A DNA stretch of 64,000 nt, taken from contig JAGHIZ010000103.1 of assembly GCA_017886875.1 (NCBI GenBank), forward strand, positions 92,210 through 156,209. Direction: 5' to 3'. Source of the stretch: Butyricicoccus sp. (lineage in GTDB: Bacteria; Bacillota; Clostridia; Oscillospirales; Butyricicoccaceae). Both the position numbers and the translations under genes were made by a program. The first letter of the stretch is position 1, and the number at the start of each line of letters is the position of its first letter. Positions 1 through 8,783 of this stretch are shown in pieces. Under the pieces are notes generated by a model. It saw nothing but the letters and a program-made list of their open reading frames with translations. It was not told where the DNA came from and ran no database searches.

Positions 1-425
1 CTGAAAATGCTTTATTTGGTCAACCAGAAGTTGGCTTGGGTATTACTGCTGGTTGTGGTGGTACACAGCGTTTAGCTCGTCTAGTTGGCATGGGTAAAGC
101 TAAGGAAATGCTTTATACTGCTCGTGGTAACTATACTGCACAAGATGCTCTCAATATGGGATTAGTAAACAATGTTTACCCTCTTGAAAATTTGATGGAG
201 GAAGCTTTAAAGCTTGCAAATGAAATTGCAGCACAAGCTCCTATTGCAGTATCCTTAACTAAGGAAGCTATCAATGTTGGTATGCAAATGGACATTGACT
301 CTGCACTAAAATTTGAAGGTAACTGCTTTGGTCAATGTTTTGCAACTGAAGACCAAAAGTATGGAATGGCTTGGTTCTTAGACAAGAACAAAGATAAGCC
401 TGCAAAACATTTCAACAACAAATAA
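1..425 (+). CDS. crt: Enoyl-CoA hydratase / 3-hydroxybutyryl-CoA dehydratase, C-terminal part
   Basis: The 5' end is cut by the window edge; the frame is open from base 3. The visible residues include FGQPEVGLGITAGCGGTQRL, the crotonase signature around the oxyanion hole and the second active-site glutamate region, followed by the usual GLV(N)NVYP and A(P)IAVSLTKEAI segments. Crotonases of this type dehydrate 3-hydroxybutyryl-CoA to crotonyl-CoA in the cytoplasm. In Clostridia the gene usually belongs to the butyryl-CoA pathway. Its neighbours to the left are outside the window, so the pathway assignment is inferred from the family. A hairpin terminator follows closely, so it is probably the last gene of its operon. 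Confidence 0.9.
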   Translation, partial: ENALFGQPEVGLGITAGCGGTQRLARLVGMGKAKEMLYTARGNYTAQDALNMGLVNNVYPLENLMEEALKLANEIAAQAPIAVSLTKEAINVGMQMDIDSALKFEGNCFGQCFATEDQKYGMAWFLDKNKDKPAKHFNNK

Positions 426-434
426 ATAATTATC

Positions 435-481
435 AAGCCAAGTTGTGCATTTTAAGCATAATCTTGGCTTGTAGTTTTATT
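435..481 (+). terminator. Rho-independent terminator after crt
   Basis: An 8-bp stem, AAGCCAAG paired with CTTGGCTT, has a 20-nt loop and is followed by a T-rich tail. It ends the crotonase transcript. The following ~195 bases up to the end of spmB hold only AT-rich sequence in which I see nothing else. Confidence 0.6.
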
Positions 482-677
482 CACAGGTTTGTATCTAAAT
501 TGTATACTTTTTATTCAATTTTTTAACGTTTTTTATTGGTTTTTTTATTCTTTTTTTGTTATCCTTGAAAATTTTTACAAAATATAGCACATGTTTTTAA
601 TCACTACGACGATTTTAGAAAAAAAGGGTAGATTTTTCAGTATAATTATGTATAATATTAGTTGATAACCTGTCATA

Positions 678-1184
678 TTAAAATATTTTAACGAAAAATG
701 CCGATGTGACAAATGCCACCATATCGCCAGCTAACGCTACAGGTATTGCATATCGGGTATTTTTTATTCCTAAGTAACCACAGTAAATACCAATTGTGTA
801 AAGACTTGTCTCTGATGCTCCAAGCATCACAGCGGCAACTCTCCCTGGATAACTATCAGCACCATATGCTTTTATAATCTCACTGCCCACCGCAAGTCCT
901 CCCCCACCACTTATTGGTTTCAATAGTGCTAAAACTGTACATTCTTTAGGAATTCCTAACATGGACATAATTGGAGATAATATCTCACTGGTTAGGTCAA
1001 TCACTCCTGAAGCTCTAAGCATATAAACTGCTGTGAGCAAACCAACAAGCGTAGGTAATATACCTATTGCCGCATCAAGCCCCTTTCTGGCACCTTGCAA
1101 AAAAACTGAAAACACGTCTATTCCTGTGTAAAGTGCATAACCACAAATTGCAAACAACAGAAATGGTACCAATACAGAAACCAT
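678..1184 (-). CDS. spmB: Spore maturation protein B
   Basis: This 168-residue integral membrane protein carries the nucleoside-recognition (Gate-type) fold typical of SpmB. Visible features are a conserved KPISGGGGLAVGSEI segment near residues 88-103, GASETSLYTIGIYCGYLGIKNTRYA, and about four hydrophobic helices. In Bacillus and Clostridium SpmA and SpmB act together in dehydration of the spore core late in sporulation. The gene lies downstream of spmA on the same strand. The gap is about 140 bases, larger than the usual tight spacing, so it may have its own start of transcription. The length matches the family. Confidence 0.93.
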   Translation of the reverse strand: MVSVLVPFLLFAICGYALYTGIDVFSVFLQGARKGLDAAIGILPTLVGLLTAVYMLRASGVIDLTSEILSPIMSMLGIPKECTVLALLKPISGGGGLAVGSEIIKAYGADSYPGRVAAVMLGASETSLYTIGIYCGYLGIKNTRYAIPVALAGDMVAFVTSAFFVKIF

Positions 1185-1324
1185 GTATTTCCACCTCTTA
1201 TTTTATAAAAGTTGAAATTTTGTAATTTTTTTACTTTATACTCCACGTTTCGACAAATTTTTCAATCAAAATGGTGGATAATACAAATTGTAAAAAACAT
1301 AAACACTATGCACAAGGTCAGCAT

Positions 1325-1912
1325 CTAATTGCTGATGTCAGGAAACCTGTTTTTAAGCATTCGTGCCAGAAATAAGACTGTGATGACCGAAAATAATGAT
1401 GCCCCCCAAACAGCTGGCATAATATCAAATGGTTTTGCTGCACCATAACTTGAACGTATGGCGGCAACAGTTGTAGGAATTATTTGTATTGATGCTGTGT
1501 TTAAAACAACTAGGGTAAGCACACTGTCTGGCGTTCCTTTATTGCCTGATATTTGGTAAAGCCTTGAAGCTGCTTGTAAGCCTATAGGTGTTGCTGCATT
1601 GCTAACTCCAAGCAAATTAGCAGTTATATTTGCACTTATAAGCTCCATAGCTTTTTCATCTTTTGACGCTTTACCAAAAAGCAATTTTAAAAGCGGACGC
1701 ATTAAGCTGGCTATATGACCAGAAAGCCCAGACTGATAAGCAATCTCCATTACCCCAGACCATAAACACATAAGTCCTACAATTTTTAAAATAAGCTCTA
1801 TAGCTGCTGCTGCACCTTCTGTATATGCTGCCGAAACCACGTCCATTTTATTCGTCAAAACCCCAAAAACAAAGCTAATTCCTAAAAAACTAACCCATAA
1901 TTTTGACAACAT
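1325..1912 (-). CDS. spmA: Spore maturation protein A
   Basis: A 195-residue membrane protein with the SpmA signature. An N-terminal hydrophobic helix is followed by GVMEIAYQSGL, a cytoplasmic basic loop, the NLLGVSNAATPIGLQAASRL segment and VLNTASIQIIPTTVAAIRS. With spmB it forms a two-gene spore core dehydration module. Transcription runs away from the AbrB-like regulator, so the 80-base interval between the two genes must hold divergent promoters. The ribosome site is the GGGGG visible just upstream of the start on the minus strand. Confidence 0.93.
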   Translation of the reverse strand: MLSKLWVSFLGISFVFGVLTNKMDVVSAAYTEGAAAAIELILKIVGLMCLWSGVMEIAYQSGLSGHIASLMRPLLKLLFGKASKDEKAMELISANITANLLGVSNAATPIGLQAASRLYQISGNKGTPDSVLTLVVLNTASIQIIPTTVAAIRSSYGAAKPFDIMPAVWGASLFSVITVLFLARMLKNRFPDISN

Positions 1913-1992
1913 TTTCGTCTAACCCCCTTATTTCTAAGTGTGTTTGATTTGACAGGTATCTATTTTTTCAAAAAGAAAGGTAAGGAATCATT

Positions 1993-2235
1993 ATGAAATC
2001 TACTGGTATTGTAAGAAAAGTTGACGAACTAGGACGTATTGTACTGCCAATCGAGCTTCGCCGTACACTTGACATCGAAGTAAAAGATGCACTTGAAATT
2101 TATGTTGACGGTGCCCAAATCATTTTAAAGAAGTATGAGCCAGCTTGTATTTTCTGTGGAAATGCTAAGGATATCATCAACTTCAAAGGCAAAAACATTT
2201 GCCATGAATGTATGGCTGAGATGTCTTCTAAGTAA
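1993..2235 (+). CDS. AbrB/SpoVT-family transition-state regulator with C-terminal Cys motif
   Basis: 80 residues. The N-terminal half is a swapped-hairpin AbrB DNA-binding domain: STGIVRKVDELGRIVLPIEL is the classic start of AbrB, Abh and SpoVT. The C-terminal ~30 residues contain two CxxC pairs (CIFCG and CHEC), a small zinc-ribbon-like tail seen in clostridial AbrB homologues. It probably represses post-exponential or sporulation genes. It sits between spmA and spoIIID, which supports a sporulation role. The start is set by AAAGAAAGGTAAGG upstream. The exact paralogue (abrB or spoVT-like) cannot be decided from sequence alone. Confidence 0.85.
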   Translation: MKSTGIVRKVDELGRIVLPIELRRTLDIEVKDALEIYVDGAQIILKKYEPACIFCGNAKDIINFKGKNICHECMAEMSSK

Positions 2236-2242
2236 ATATACA

Positions 2243-2280
2243 ACGGTTTATCATATTTTATGGTAAACCGTTTCTTTTTG
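2243..2280 (+). terminator. Terminator of the AbrB-like gene
   Basis: A 12-bp stem, ACGGTTTATCAT with ATGGTAAACCGT (one G-T pair), is followed by TTTCTTTTT. It overlaps the stop codon of the convergent spoIIID gene and may also limit that transcript. Confidence 0.75.
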
Positions 2281-2523
2281 TCTTAAATATTTTTCCTTTG
2301 TAGCCCTTCCCCCTCTTATATGACGCTCTTTTTTGTTTATATCCATAACCTCCCTGACCTGTAAATAAAGCGAACGATTAAGCCTATACAAATTGCTTGT
2401 AATATCTTTATGTACAGTTGATTTACTTATACCAAATTTACTAGCCGTTTGTCTAACAGTTGCTCTGTTTTCAATCATATATTCTGCTAAACAAATAGCT
2501 CTTTCTTCTGGCATACCTTTCAT
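2251..2523 (-). CDS. spoIIID: Stage III sporulation transcriptional regulator SpoIIID
   Basis: 90 residues with a helix-turn-helix (ATVRQTASKFGISKSTVHKD, about residues 21-40) and the basic C-terminal tail (RGGRATKEKYL) typical of SpoIIID. In spore formers this protein is made in the mother cell under SigE, and activates or represses the next wave of mother-cell genes, including sigK. The length and sequence match the family closely. It is convergent with the AbrB-like regulator. The start ATG is preceded by AAAGGAGTG on the minus strand. Confidence 0.95.
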   Translation of the reverse strand: MKGMPEERAICLAEYMIENRATVRQTASKFGISKSTVHKDITSNLYRLNRSLYLQVREVMDINKKERHIRGGRATKEKYLRQKETVYHKI

Positions 2524-2582
2524 TATAAAATCACTCCTTTCAGAGCAATTTTATGCAGCAGTTTTTAAAATAATGATTTATA

Positions 2583-2611
2583 TTGAATTTTTATTTTTAA
2601 TTTATTATAAT
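2583..2611 (+). promoter_or_regulatory. SigA-type promoter for the GGDEF-relic gene
   Basis: TTGAAT and TATAAT are separated by exactly 17 bases and lie about 45 bases before the TTG start codon of the next gene. Confidence 0.7.
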
Positions 2612-2654
2612 GATATATAGTAAATTATCAGATTTAATTTAATGGGGGATTTTT

Positions 2655-3596
2655 TTGCTCGACAATGTTCTATTGTTTGTAGTTGCATTTTCAATGATTT
2701 TAGATAGTTGTATACGACTATTTATATGGAAAGATATGGTTAAGGACAAGCCCAAACATTTGATTTTTATATATATTTTACTATCAATCTTTCCTGTAGG
2801 TGTACTTATTCATTTACAAAATCATCTTATATTATTTTATCTTTCATATTTTTTTCTTTGCTTTGTTCAAAATGTTATTATCCCATCAGACAAAAATAAT
2901 ATAAATCATTCCATACGTATACGCTTTGTTATGTATTGTAGTATACATTTAACAATAATAGGCGTTTTTGCCCTATCAACAAACTATACATTGTCTGAAG
3001 TTTTAATTTTAAATAATATATTTTTAATTTGCACATTTATTACATCTATTTTATTTAGTTTACTTCGTCTTTCTAAATTAATAATAAAACAAAATGTTGG
3101 TTTTGATATAAAAAATGGTCAGACAAAAGAATTCCAATATTTATATAATTTTCTGAATATAAATATAATATATATTTTTATCGAGGCTTTTCTTTGTGAA
3201 TTTCCATGCACTCTTACAACTAATTTAAGTATATTGTTATGTAGTAACATACTATCTGTGCTACTTATATCATGCTACATTCAAAGCCTACTTAAAATTT
3301 TGAATGAAAATCAAGCTAAAAAATTTAATATTGAACTTTTTAAATCATTAGGTGATTATAATATTAAACTAAATGAAATGAGAGCCCATGTACACTATGA
3401 TACTTTAACTGGAGCTAGGTCAAGAATATTTTTGATACAAGAATCTATGCGTTTATTGGACAATAATATACTTTTTTCTCTTGCTTATATAGGGTTAGAT
3501 GATTTTACAACAATATTTTCTATGGCAGATAAAGATATGTATAAAATGAAAAAAATGCATAAGCAATTAAATCCTAATTTAATTAGAGCTCGTTAA
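2655..3596 (+). CDS. Membrane protein with an internally deleted GGDEF domain
   Basis: 313 residues starting at TTG (GGGGGAT lies five bases upstream). The first ~215 residues form six or seven hydrophobic helices. Then comes the start of a diguanylate cyclase domain, HVHYDTLTGARSR (about residue 247), and a short stretch ending IGLDDF. The chain then jumps directly to ADKDMYKMKK, which matches the last helix of a GGDEF domain. The middle ~100 residues, including the GGDEF signature, are absent without breaking the frame. The protein therefore cannot make cyclic-di-GMP. It may be a relic or a retained membrane sensor. It has its own good promoter and terminator. Confidence 0.75.
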   Translation: MLDNVLLFVVAFSMILDSCIRLFIWKDMVKDKPKHLIFIYILLSIFPVGVLIHLQNHLILFYLSYFFLCFVQNVIIPSDKNNINHSIRIRFVMYCSIHLTIIGVFALSTNYTLSEVLILNNIFLICTFITSILFSLLRLSKLIIKQNVGFDIKNGQTKEFQYLYNFLNINIIYIFIEAFLCEFPCTLTTNLSILLCSNILSVLLISCYIQSLLKILNENQAKKFNIELFKSLGDYNIKLNEMRAHVHYDTLTGARSRIFLIQESMRLLDNNILFSLAYIGLDDFTTIFSMADKDMYKMKKMHKQLNPNLIRAR

Positions 3597-3628
3597 AAAA
3601 GCTGGAGTTTATAACTCCAGCTTTTTTA
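3595..3628. terminator. Bidirectional terminator
   Basis: The stem GCTGGAGTT/AACTCCAGC is flanked by A6 on the left and T6 on the right. It serves the GGDEF-relic gene on the plus strand and the transporter operon ending at 3626 on the minus strand. Confidence 0.85.
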
Positions 3629-4543
3629 TTTAAGAAGATTACTAGCTATAATTGATAATAATGGAATACTTACCATAGAAAGCACAGTTGAAATAACAAA
3701 AATCTCTGATGCATAAAGAGCGTCTTTTTCATGACGCTCTGCAAACATAATAACTGTTGCACCGGTTGGACATGCAACACCTATCCAAACTGTAAATAAA
3801 ATTTCAAATGAAATTGGCATTAACATCAAAATAGGTATGCAAATTATAGGGAATAATATAAGCTTTAAAAAACATACATAATAAATTCTAATTTTTTTAA
3901 GACTATTAATTAAATTGCTTTGTGCTATATTACAACCAGCTACTATCATTGCAAGTGGTGTATTCATAGAGGCAATCATATCAACAGGTGAATATATAAT
4001 TTCTGGAAGCTGTATTCTAAACAAAAATAACAACAAACCTATAAAAACTGCTATAACCACAGGTGTGATTAAATTTTTCCATGCATTTTTTATACTTGCG
4101 TTTTTTTCCATAACCAATATGCCATGCGTCCAAACTAAAATATTAAACACTGTCATATATGCGGTCATATAAAATACACCTTCAGAGCCTAAAATACCAT
4201 TTATAAGCGGTATTCCTATAAAACCACAATTTGAATATAAAGCCGCCACTTTTTCAACAGAATAATTTACATTTTTCTTAGAAATAAGCGGCTTTGAAAT
4301 AAAAATTGTTACAATATACGTTATAATAGATACTATCAATACCAAAATAAGACCGTGTAAAAGCTCATTATCAAATTCCAGTTGATAAGATATAACTATT
4401 AAAAGCGGTGAAACTATCATTAAAAGTAAATTTGATAATTTTTTATTTGAGTTTTCATCTATTATACCTGTTTTAAATGCAATAATACCAACTATAAGTA
4501 TTATAAACATTTCTAACATTTTCTCTAATACGATTAAAAACAT
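3626..4543 (-). CDS. AEC (auxin efflux carrier) family transporter
   Basis: 305 residues and about ten transmembrane helices in two halves, with the AEC pattern: an early NKKLSNLLLMIVSPLL segment and a late ACPTGATVIMFAERH segment near the second substrate-binding crossover. Bacterial members export or import small organic acids such as malate, but the substrate here is unknown. I place the start at 4543, with AAAGGA seven bases upstream, rather than at 4639, because the longer frame only adds residues overlapping the MATE gene. The start then overlaps the MATE stop by about ten bases, which suggests translational coupling. Confidence 0.85.
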   Translation of the reverse strand: MFLIVLEKMLEMFIILIVGIIAFKTGIIDENSNKKLSNLLLMIVSPLLIVISYQLEFDNELLHGLILVLIVSIITYIVTIFISKPLISKKNVNYSVEKVAALYSNCGFIGIPLINGILGSEGVFYMTAYMTVFNILVWTHGILVMEKNASIKNAWKNLITPVVIAVFIGLLLFLFRIQLPEIIYSPVDMIASMNTPLAMIVAGCNIAQSNLINSLKKIRIYYVCFLKLILFPIICIPILMLMPISFEILFTVWIGVACPTGATVIMFAERHEKDALYASEIFVISTVLSMVSIPLLSIIASNLLK

Positions 4544-5877
4544 ACTTTTTCCTTTTTGAGTAATTTTCTCATCGTTATAATATAAGATATTGAAAGAGGT
4601 ATAAGTGAACCTGGCCATGCAAGTGAATATGCTACACATATACCAGTAAACCCAAAATATTTAGCTAAAATTATACAGCCCACCGCACGCATTATAAGCT
4701 CCATAATGCCCGCTATTGTAGGAACTAATCCCTGTCCTAAACCTTGAAGTGTATATCTTAAAATAAACAGTAATGAAAGTGACCAATAAAGTACACATGT
4801 AACCTGTAAATAAGTAGCAGCCATATCATTTACTATTGGTGCATCTTTAATAAATATACCCGAAAGCTGTCTTGCAGCAAAAAATGTAAGTGCGGTAACA
4901 ACTGCTGTATATGAAAGTGACATTGCACAGCATCTTCTAACACCCATTTGTATACGTTTCATTTCACCCGCACCATAGTTTTGAGCCGCATATGTTGCCA
5001 TTGTAAGACCAAATGAACTAAGCGGTGTTAATATAATCTGCTCTACCTTTTGTGCTGCTGTAAATGCAGCTACACTGGTTTCACCTTGTGTATTAAGTAC
5101 AATTTGTAAAGTTATAATTCCTATGCTTATAATTGAAGCCTGAAATCCCATAGGCATACCAACAGTTAAATGTTGCATTATTTCACTATTTGTAAGTTTA
5201 AAATCTTTGCGTTTAACATGAAGTATTGGGAATTTTTTTGCAATATAAATTATACAAAGCAAGCCAGATACAACTTGTGATATAACAGTTGCTAAAGCTG
5301 CACCAGATACACCTATTCCAAAACCTAAAATAAAAGCAAAATCCAATATTATATTTAAAATACTTGCTATTATTAAGAAAATAAGCGGTGTTCTGCTATC
5401 TCCTAACGCACGAAGCACATTAGAAAGAACATTAAACATCATAACAGCAAAAATACCCACAAAAATAATAACAAGATAGCTATAAGCATCATCAATAATT
5501 TTTGCTGGTGTATTCATAGCTTCCAGTATCCATCTTGTAGCTGGAACAGAAATAACAGTTAAAACTATAGTAACTGCTGTACCAATTACTATGTTAGCTG
5601 CAAAGCTCCGCCTTACACCGTCATAATCTTCTGCCCCGAAATATCTAGCAGTTACAATGGCTAAGCCAGAACTTACACCTTGAGCAAAACCGATAATAAA
5701 AAACACTATACTACCTGTACAGCCAACCGCTGCAAGTGCATTTACACCAAGCGTTCTGCCAACAATAAGTGTATCCATCATATTATAAAATTGTTGGAAC
5801 AGATTACCACCTAAAAGCGGAAGTGTAAACAGAAAAATAAGGCGGGCAGGCCCACCTGATGTCATGGATTTGGTCAT
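4534..5877 (-). CDS. MATE-family multidrug/Na+ antiporter
   Basis: 447 residues with twelve hydrophobic helices and the MATE pattern: an N-terminal PLLGGNLFQQFYNMMDTLIVG helix, GFAQGVSSGLAIVTARYFGA, and the repeated pattern in the second half (AAQNYGAGEMKRI). These inner-membrane proteins export cationic drugs or metabolites in exchange for Na+ or H+. The length is normal. It is the first gene of a two-gene operon with the AEC transporter. The substrate cannot be assigned. Confidence 0.9.
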   Translation of the reverse strand: MTKSMTSGGPARLIFLFTLPLLGGNLFQQFYNMMDTLIVGRTLGVNALAAVGCTGSIVFFIIGFAQGVSSGLAIVTARYFGAEDYDGVRRSFAANIVIGTAVTIVLTVISVPATRWILEAMNTPAKIIDDAYSYLVIIFVGIFAVMMFNVLSNVLRALGDSRTPLIFLIIASILNIILDFAFILGFGIGVSGAALATVISQVVSGLLCIIYIAKKFPILHVKRKDFKLTNSEIMQHLTVGMPMGFQASIISIGIITLQIVLNTQGETSVAAFTAAQKVEQIILTPLSSFGLTMATYAAQNYGAGEMKRIQMGVRRCCAMSLSYTAVVTALTFFAARQLSGIFIKDAPIVNDMAATYLQVTCVLYWSLSLLFILRYTLQGLGQGLVPTIAGIMELIMRAVGCIILAKYFGFTGICVAYSLAWPGSLIPLSISYIITMRKLLKKEKVCF

Positions 5878-5974
5878 AAAAAAATACCACTCTTTCTCTT
5901 AATTTCCGCTATCAGATTACACCATTATTATAAAATATTAAATACTCATAATTAACAAAAAAACATGCATTTTT

Positions 5975-6856
5975 TCATTTATTTTCTTCCAGCTTATACA
6001 AGTCAGCAACATCATAAATTGCTATATATGCCATTGGGTCTATCCTATGAACTATCTCACGCATATGGCTTATTTGAAAGCGGTTTAAAACTATCCAAAC
6101 AACTTTTCTATTTGCCCCAGAAAAGTAACCTTTTGCATCAAGTATAGTAATTCCTTGTTCAAATGTACTGGACAAATTTTTGCAAATATCTTCATGATTT
6201 GTTGTAACAATATAAACAGATTTTGCTCTGTCAAAACCTTCAACAATCGCATCAACCATTTTTAATGCTGCCATATAAGTAACTATGGAATAAAGTGGCA
6301 AAATCCAGCTATTAATTGAAAAACCACATACAATATATAAAATTATATTATATCCCATTACAAATGTTCCAACAGACATACCGAGCTTTTTTGCAAATAT
6401 GACTGCCATTACTTCTATACCGTCCATAGCACCGCCAAAACGAATTGCTAGACCACTTCCCAATCCTGAAATTATGCCGCCAAATAAAGCACACAATAAT
6501 AAATCTGAACCTGCAAGTGGTGAAGCAATACTTACATCTATTGGCAATATATCAGTTATAAGCCATGCAAAAAGTGAATAAATGGTAACAGTATAAATTG
6601 CATAAAATGTAAATAATTTACCCTGTCTTTTTAAACCATATAAGAACAATGGAAAATTTAAAAGCATTAAAAATAATGAAAGTCCATATTTTTCAGGTGT
6701 AAGTTGAGATAATAACATTGATGTACCTGAAATCCCGCTATCATATAATTTAACCGGTGACAAAAAGACTGTTATTCCAAAAGCATTTATAATTCCCGCT
6801 ATTGTAAGAAAAAATATCTTTTTAGGCTCTATTTCTTTTAAAAATTTAAATTTCAT
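5975..6856 (-). CDS. YitT-family membrane protein (DUF161 + DUF2179)
   Basis: 293 residues. The first ~200 residues hold five or six hydrophobic helices with the YitT pattern (GSGLAIRFGGAMDGIEVMAVI). The last ~80 residues form the soluble DUF2179 domain (SVYIVTTNHEDICKNL ... GYFSGANRKVVWIVLNRFQI). The family is widespread in Firmicutes and its function is not established. The start codon directly abuts the GNAT gene stop, in the order GNAT-downstream, so the two are co-transcribed on the minus strand. Confidence 0.87.
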   Translation of the reverse strand: MKFKFLKEIEPKKIFFLTIAGIINAFGITVFLSPVKLYDSGISGTSMLLSQLTPEKYGLSLFLMLLNFPLFLYGLKRQGKLFTFYAIYTVTIYSLFAWLITDILPIDVSIASPLAGSDLLLCALFGGIISGLGSGLAIRFGGAMDGIEVMAVIFAKKLGMSVGTFVMGYNIILYIVCGFSINSWILPLYSIVTYMAALKMVDAIVEGFDRAKSVYIVTTNHEDICKNLSSTFEQGITILDAKGYFSGANRKVVWIVLNRFQISHMREIVHRIDPMAYIAIYDVADLYKLEENK

Positions 6857-7270
6857 TTATCCAATCTCCTTTTTCATTAAAATATGTGGACAAAATTCGT
6901 CCATATAAATTTCACCTTCAGCCTTATATCCACACTTTTCATAAAATCCTTTTGCTCTAAGTTGTGAAGATAATTCTATTTTTTGCCCTCCTAAATTTTT
7001 AATGACTTGTTCAGCTTTTTTCATAAGCTCTACGCCGTAATCCATTCCCCTATATTCTTTTATTATTGCAAAACGCCCTATATGATAACTGTTTCCTTCT
7101 AAAAATAGTCTACATGTTGCAATAGCTTTATTATCCAAATATCCAACAATATGTGTTGCAATATTGTCTTTATAATCAAATTCCTGTTCAAAGCCTTGTT
7201 CCTCTTTGAAAACCTTTAATCTTATTTTGCTTGCATCATCTAATAATTTTTTACTGATTTGAAATTCCAT
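6857..7270 (-). CDS. GNAT-family N-acetyltransferase
   Basis: 137 residues with the GNAT core: a central strand, then RFAIIKEYRGMDYGVELMKK (motif A with the R/Q-x-x-G-x-G/A acetyl-CoA loop in a variant form), then LSSQLRAKGFYEKCGYKAEG. It resembles the ElaA/YjcF branch by its start (LRLKVFKEEQGFEQEFD type). It transfers an acetyl group from acetyl-CoA to an unknown small molecule or amine. It lies on the minus strand, adjacent to the YitT-family gene, with AAAAGGAG ahead of the start. Confidence 0.83.
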   Translation of the reverse strand: MEFQISKKLLDDASKIRLKVFKEEQGFEQEFDYKDNIATHIVGYLDNKAIATCRLFLEGNSYHIGRFAIIKEYRGMDYGVELMKKAEQVIKNLGGQKIELSSQLRAKGFYEKCGYKAEGEIYMDEFCPHILMKKEIG

Positions 7271-7286
7271 TTTTTTATACTCCTTT

Positions 7287-7319
7287 TAATAAAATACTCC
7301 CGAAGATGTGTTCGGGAGT
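7287..7319 (-). terminator. Terminator after the deacetylase gene
   Basis: On the minus strand the 9-bp stem ACTCCCGAA/TTCGGGAGT is followed by ATTTTATT. It lies just after the stop of the PdaA-like gene. Confidence 0.75.
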
Positions 7320-7330
7320 TTATATATACT

Positions 7331-8482
7331 TTATTTTACCTGCATATTAACACTATTTGTCAAAGCATCATATGAAATTTGCACTCCAAAAGCATCACAA
7401 AGCTCTCTTATAGATACATAATTATTATTTTCGATACTATATGCATTGAAACTTTGTGAATTAAATGTCTGTTTAGTTTTTTTAGCTTGTTTTGCAGCCA
7501 CATTTGATTTACCTGAAAGCTCTGAACCTACATAACTATATTCGCTATTTTTGGTAATTATAATTTGATTATCTTTAAAATCAATATCGAATTCGTTATC
7601 TGTTCCATCAAGTGCAGCGGCAAAATCACGTAGTTTTATATAGTTTGTATTATTAAACATATATGATGTAATGTTTACAGGCTTTGAATTAACATAAAAA
7701 CTACAAGAACTTGGAATTGCTTTAACTACACCTGTATTAAGTTGAGGTAAACTTGATAAATAAGCAAATTCATAGCCTTGATTTTTAAGATTTGTTATAA
7801 AAGTATCCAAAATACCTGCATTAGTTGAAGATGTAGAATGTAAAAGTATAATTGCACCATTATGCATACGCTTATTTAAAATATTTAATGCACTTTCATA
7901 AGATGGTTGATTATTTGTATCCCAATCTGGATAAGCTACACTCCACAAAATTGTATTATAACCTAAACTTTGCAATGTTTGAAGTTTATCATATGCATAA
8001 GAACCTTCTGGTGGACGAAAATATGGGTCTAGCGGTCTACCTGTTAAATTGTTAAATTTTACACTTAAATTATTAACTTCATTTATAAGTTTAGTGTTTG
8101 ATATTTTGGTTATATTAGGGTGACTACTTGTATGATTACCCACTATATGCCCTTCATTTGCCATACGTTTAACAAGTTCCGGATTTTCATCTATATAATG
8201 TTCTAAAAGGAAAAAAGCAACGGGTACATTTTGCTTTTTAAGTACATCTAAAATTGTAGCTGTATAGCCATTTTCATAGCCTGCATCAAAGGTCAAATAT
8301 ATAGTTTTTTTTGATGTATCACCCATAAAATATGTGTTATATTGGGCAAGATTTTGCACAGTGTCCTCACCGTTTGGAGGCTGATTTAAACCATTTGTGT
8401 ATGAAAGTCCCCAATTTATAGCATGTACATTTGAAAATAAAGTTGCTGATATTAAAATACTTGATATTATTTTTTTAATCAT
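7331..8482 (-). CDS. PdaA-like polysaccharide deacetylase with C-terminal amine-oxidase-N (stalk) domain
   Basis: 383 residues. The start at 8482 is chosen because GGGGG lies seven bases upstream. A signal peptide (residues 1-21) precedes INWGLSY, then a NodB-type deacetylase domain with TFDAGYENGYT, HTSSHPN (metal histidines), FRPPEGSY and LLHS. This order is that of PdaA, which deacetylates muramic acid during delta-lactam formation in spore cortex. The PdaA aspartate is shifted to DAGYE, as in some relatives. Residues ~265-383 add a copper-amine-oxidase-N-like domain, often a wall-binding or stalk module, which is not in Bacillus PdaA. The cortex role is inferred. Confidence 0.88.
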   Translation of the reverse strand: MIKKIISSILISATLFSNVHAINWGLSYTNGLNQPPNGEDTVQNLAQYNTYFMGDTSKKTIYLTFDAGYENGYTATILDVLKKQNVPVAFFLLEHYIDENPELVKRMANEGHIVGNHTSSHPNITKISNTKLINEVNNLSVKFNNLTGRPLDPYFRPPEGSYAYDKLQTLQSLGYNTILWSVAYPDWDTNNQPSYESALNILNKRMHNGAIILLHSTSSTNAGILDTFITNLKNQGYEFAYLSSLPQLNTGVVKAIPSSCSFYVNSKPVNITSYMFNNTNYIKLRDFAAALDGTDNEFDIDFKDNQIIITKNSEYSYVGSELSGKSNVAAKQAKKTKQTFNSQSFNAYSIENNNYVSIRELCDAFGVQISYDALTNSVNMQVK

Positions 8483-8733
8483 ATAAATACCCCCAATCTT
8501 ATACATTTATTTTACCAAATAATTAAAGGCGTGTACAGATTTTAACACTATACACTTTTTGTTTTTCACAAATCTTTCATATTAATATGGTGTCTATAAA
8601 ATATTTTTAGTTAAAAAAGGTAGTTTTTTTATTTAACTTTCATTGTGTTATACAAAACATTATGATAAAATTCGTATAAAAGTTATAAAATATGCAACTT
8701 TGATACAAAATACTAGAATATTTGCTCTTTTTA

Positions 8734-8742
8734 TGTTATAAT
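8734..8742 (+). promoter_or_regulatory. Extended -10 promoter for the permease gene
   Basis: TGTTATAAT is an extended -10 box, about 42 bases before the ATG. No good -35 box is visible. The rest of 8507-8733 is AT-rich, without a recognisable gene. Confidence 0.45.
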
Positions 8743-8783
8743 ACTTATTGTTCGTTTTAAAATTTAATAAAGGTAGGTGTCTA

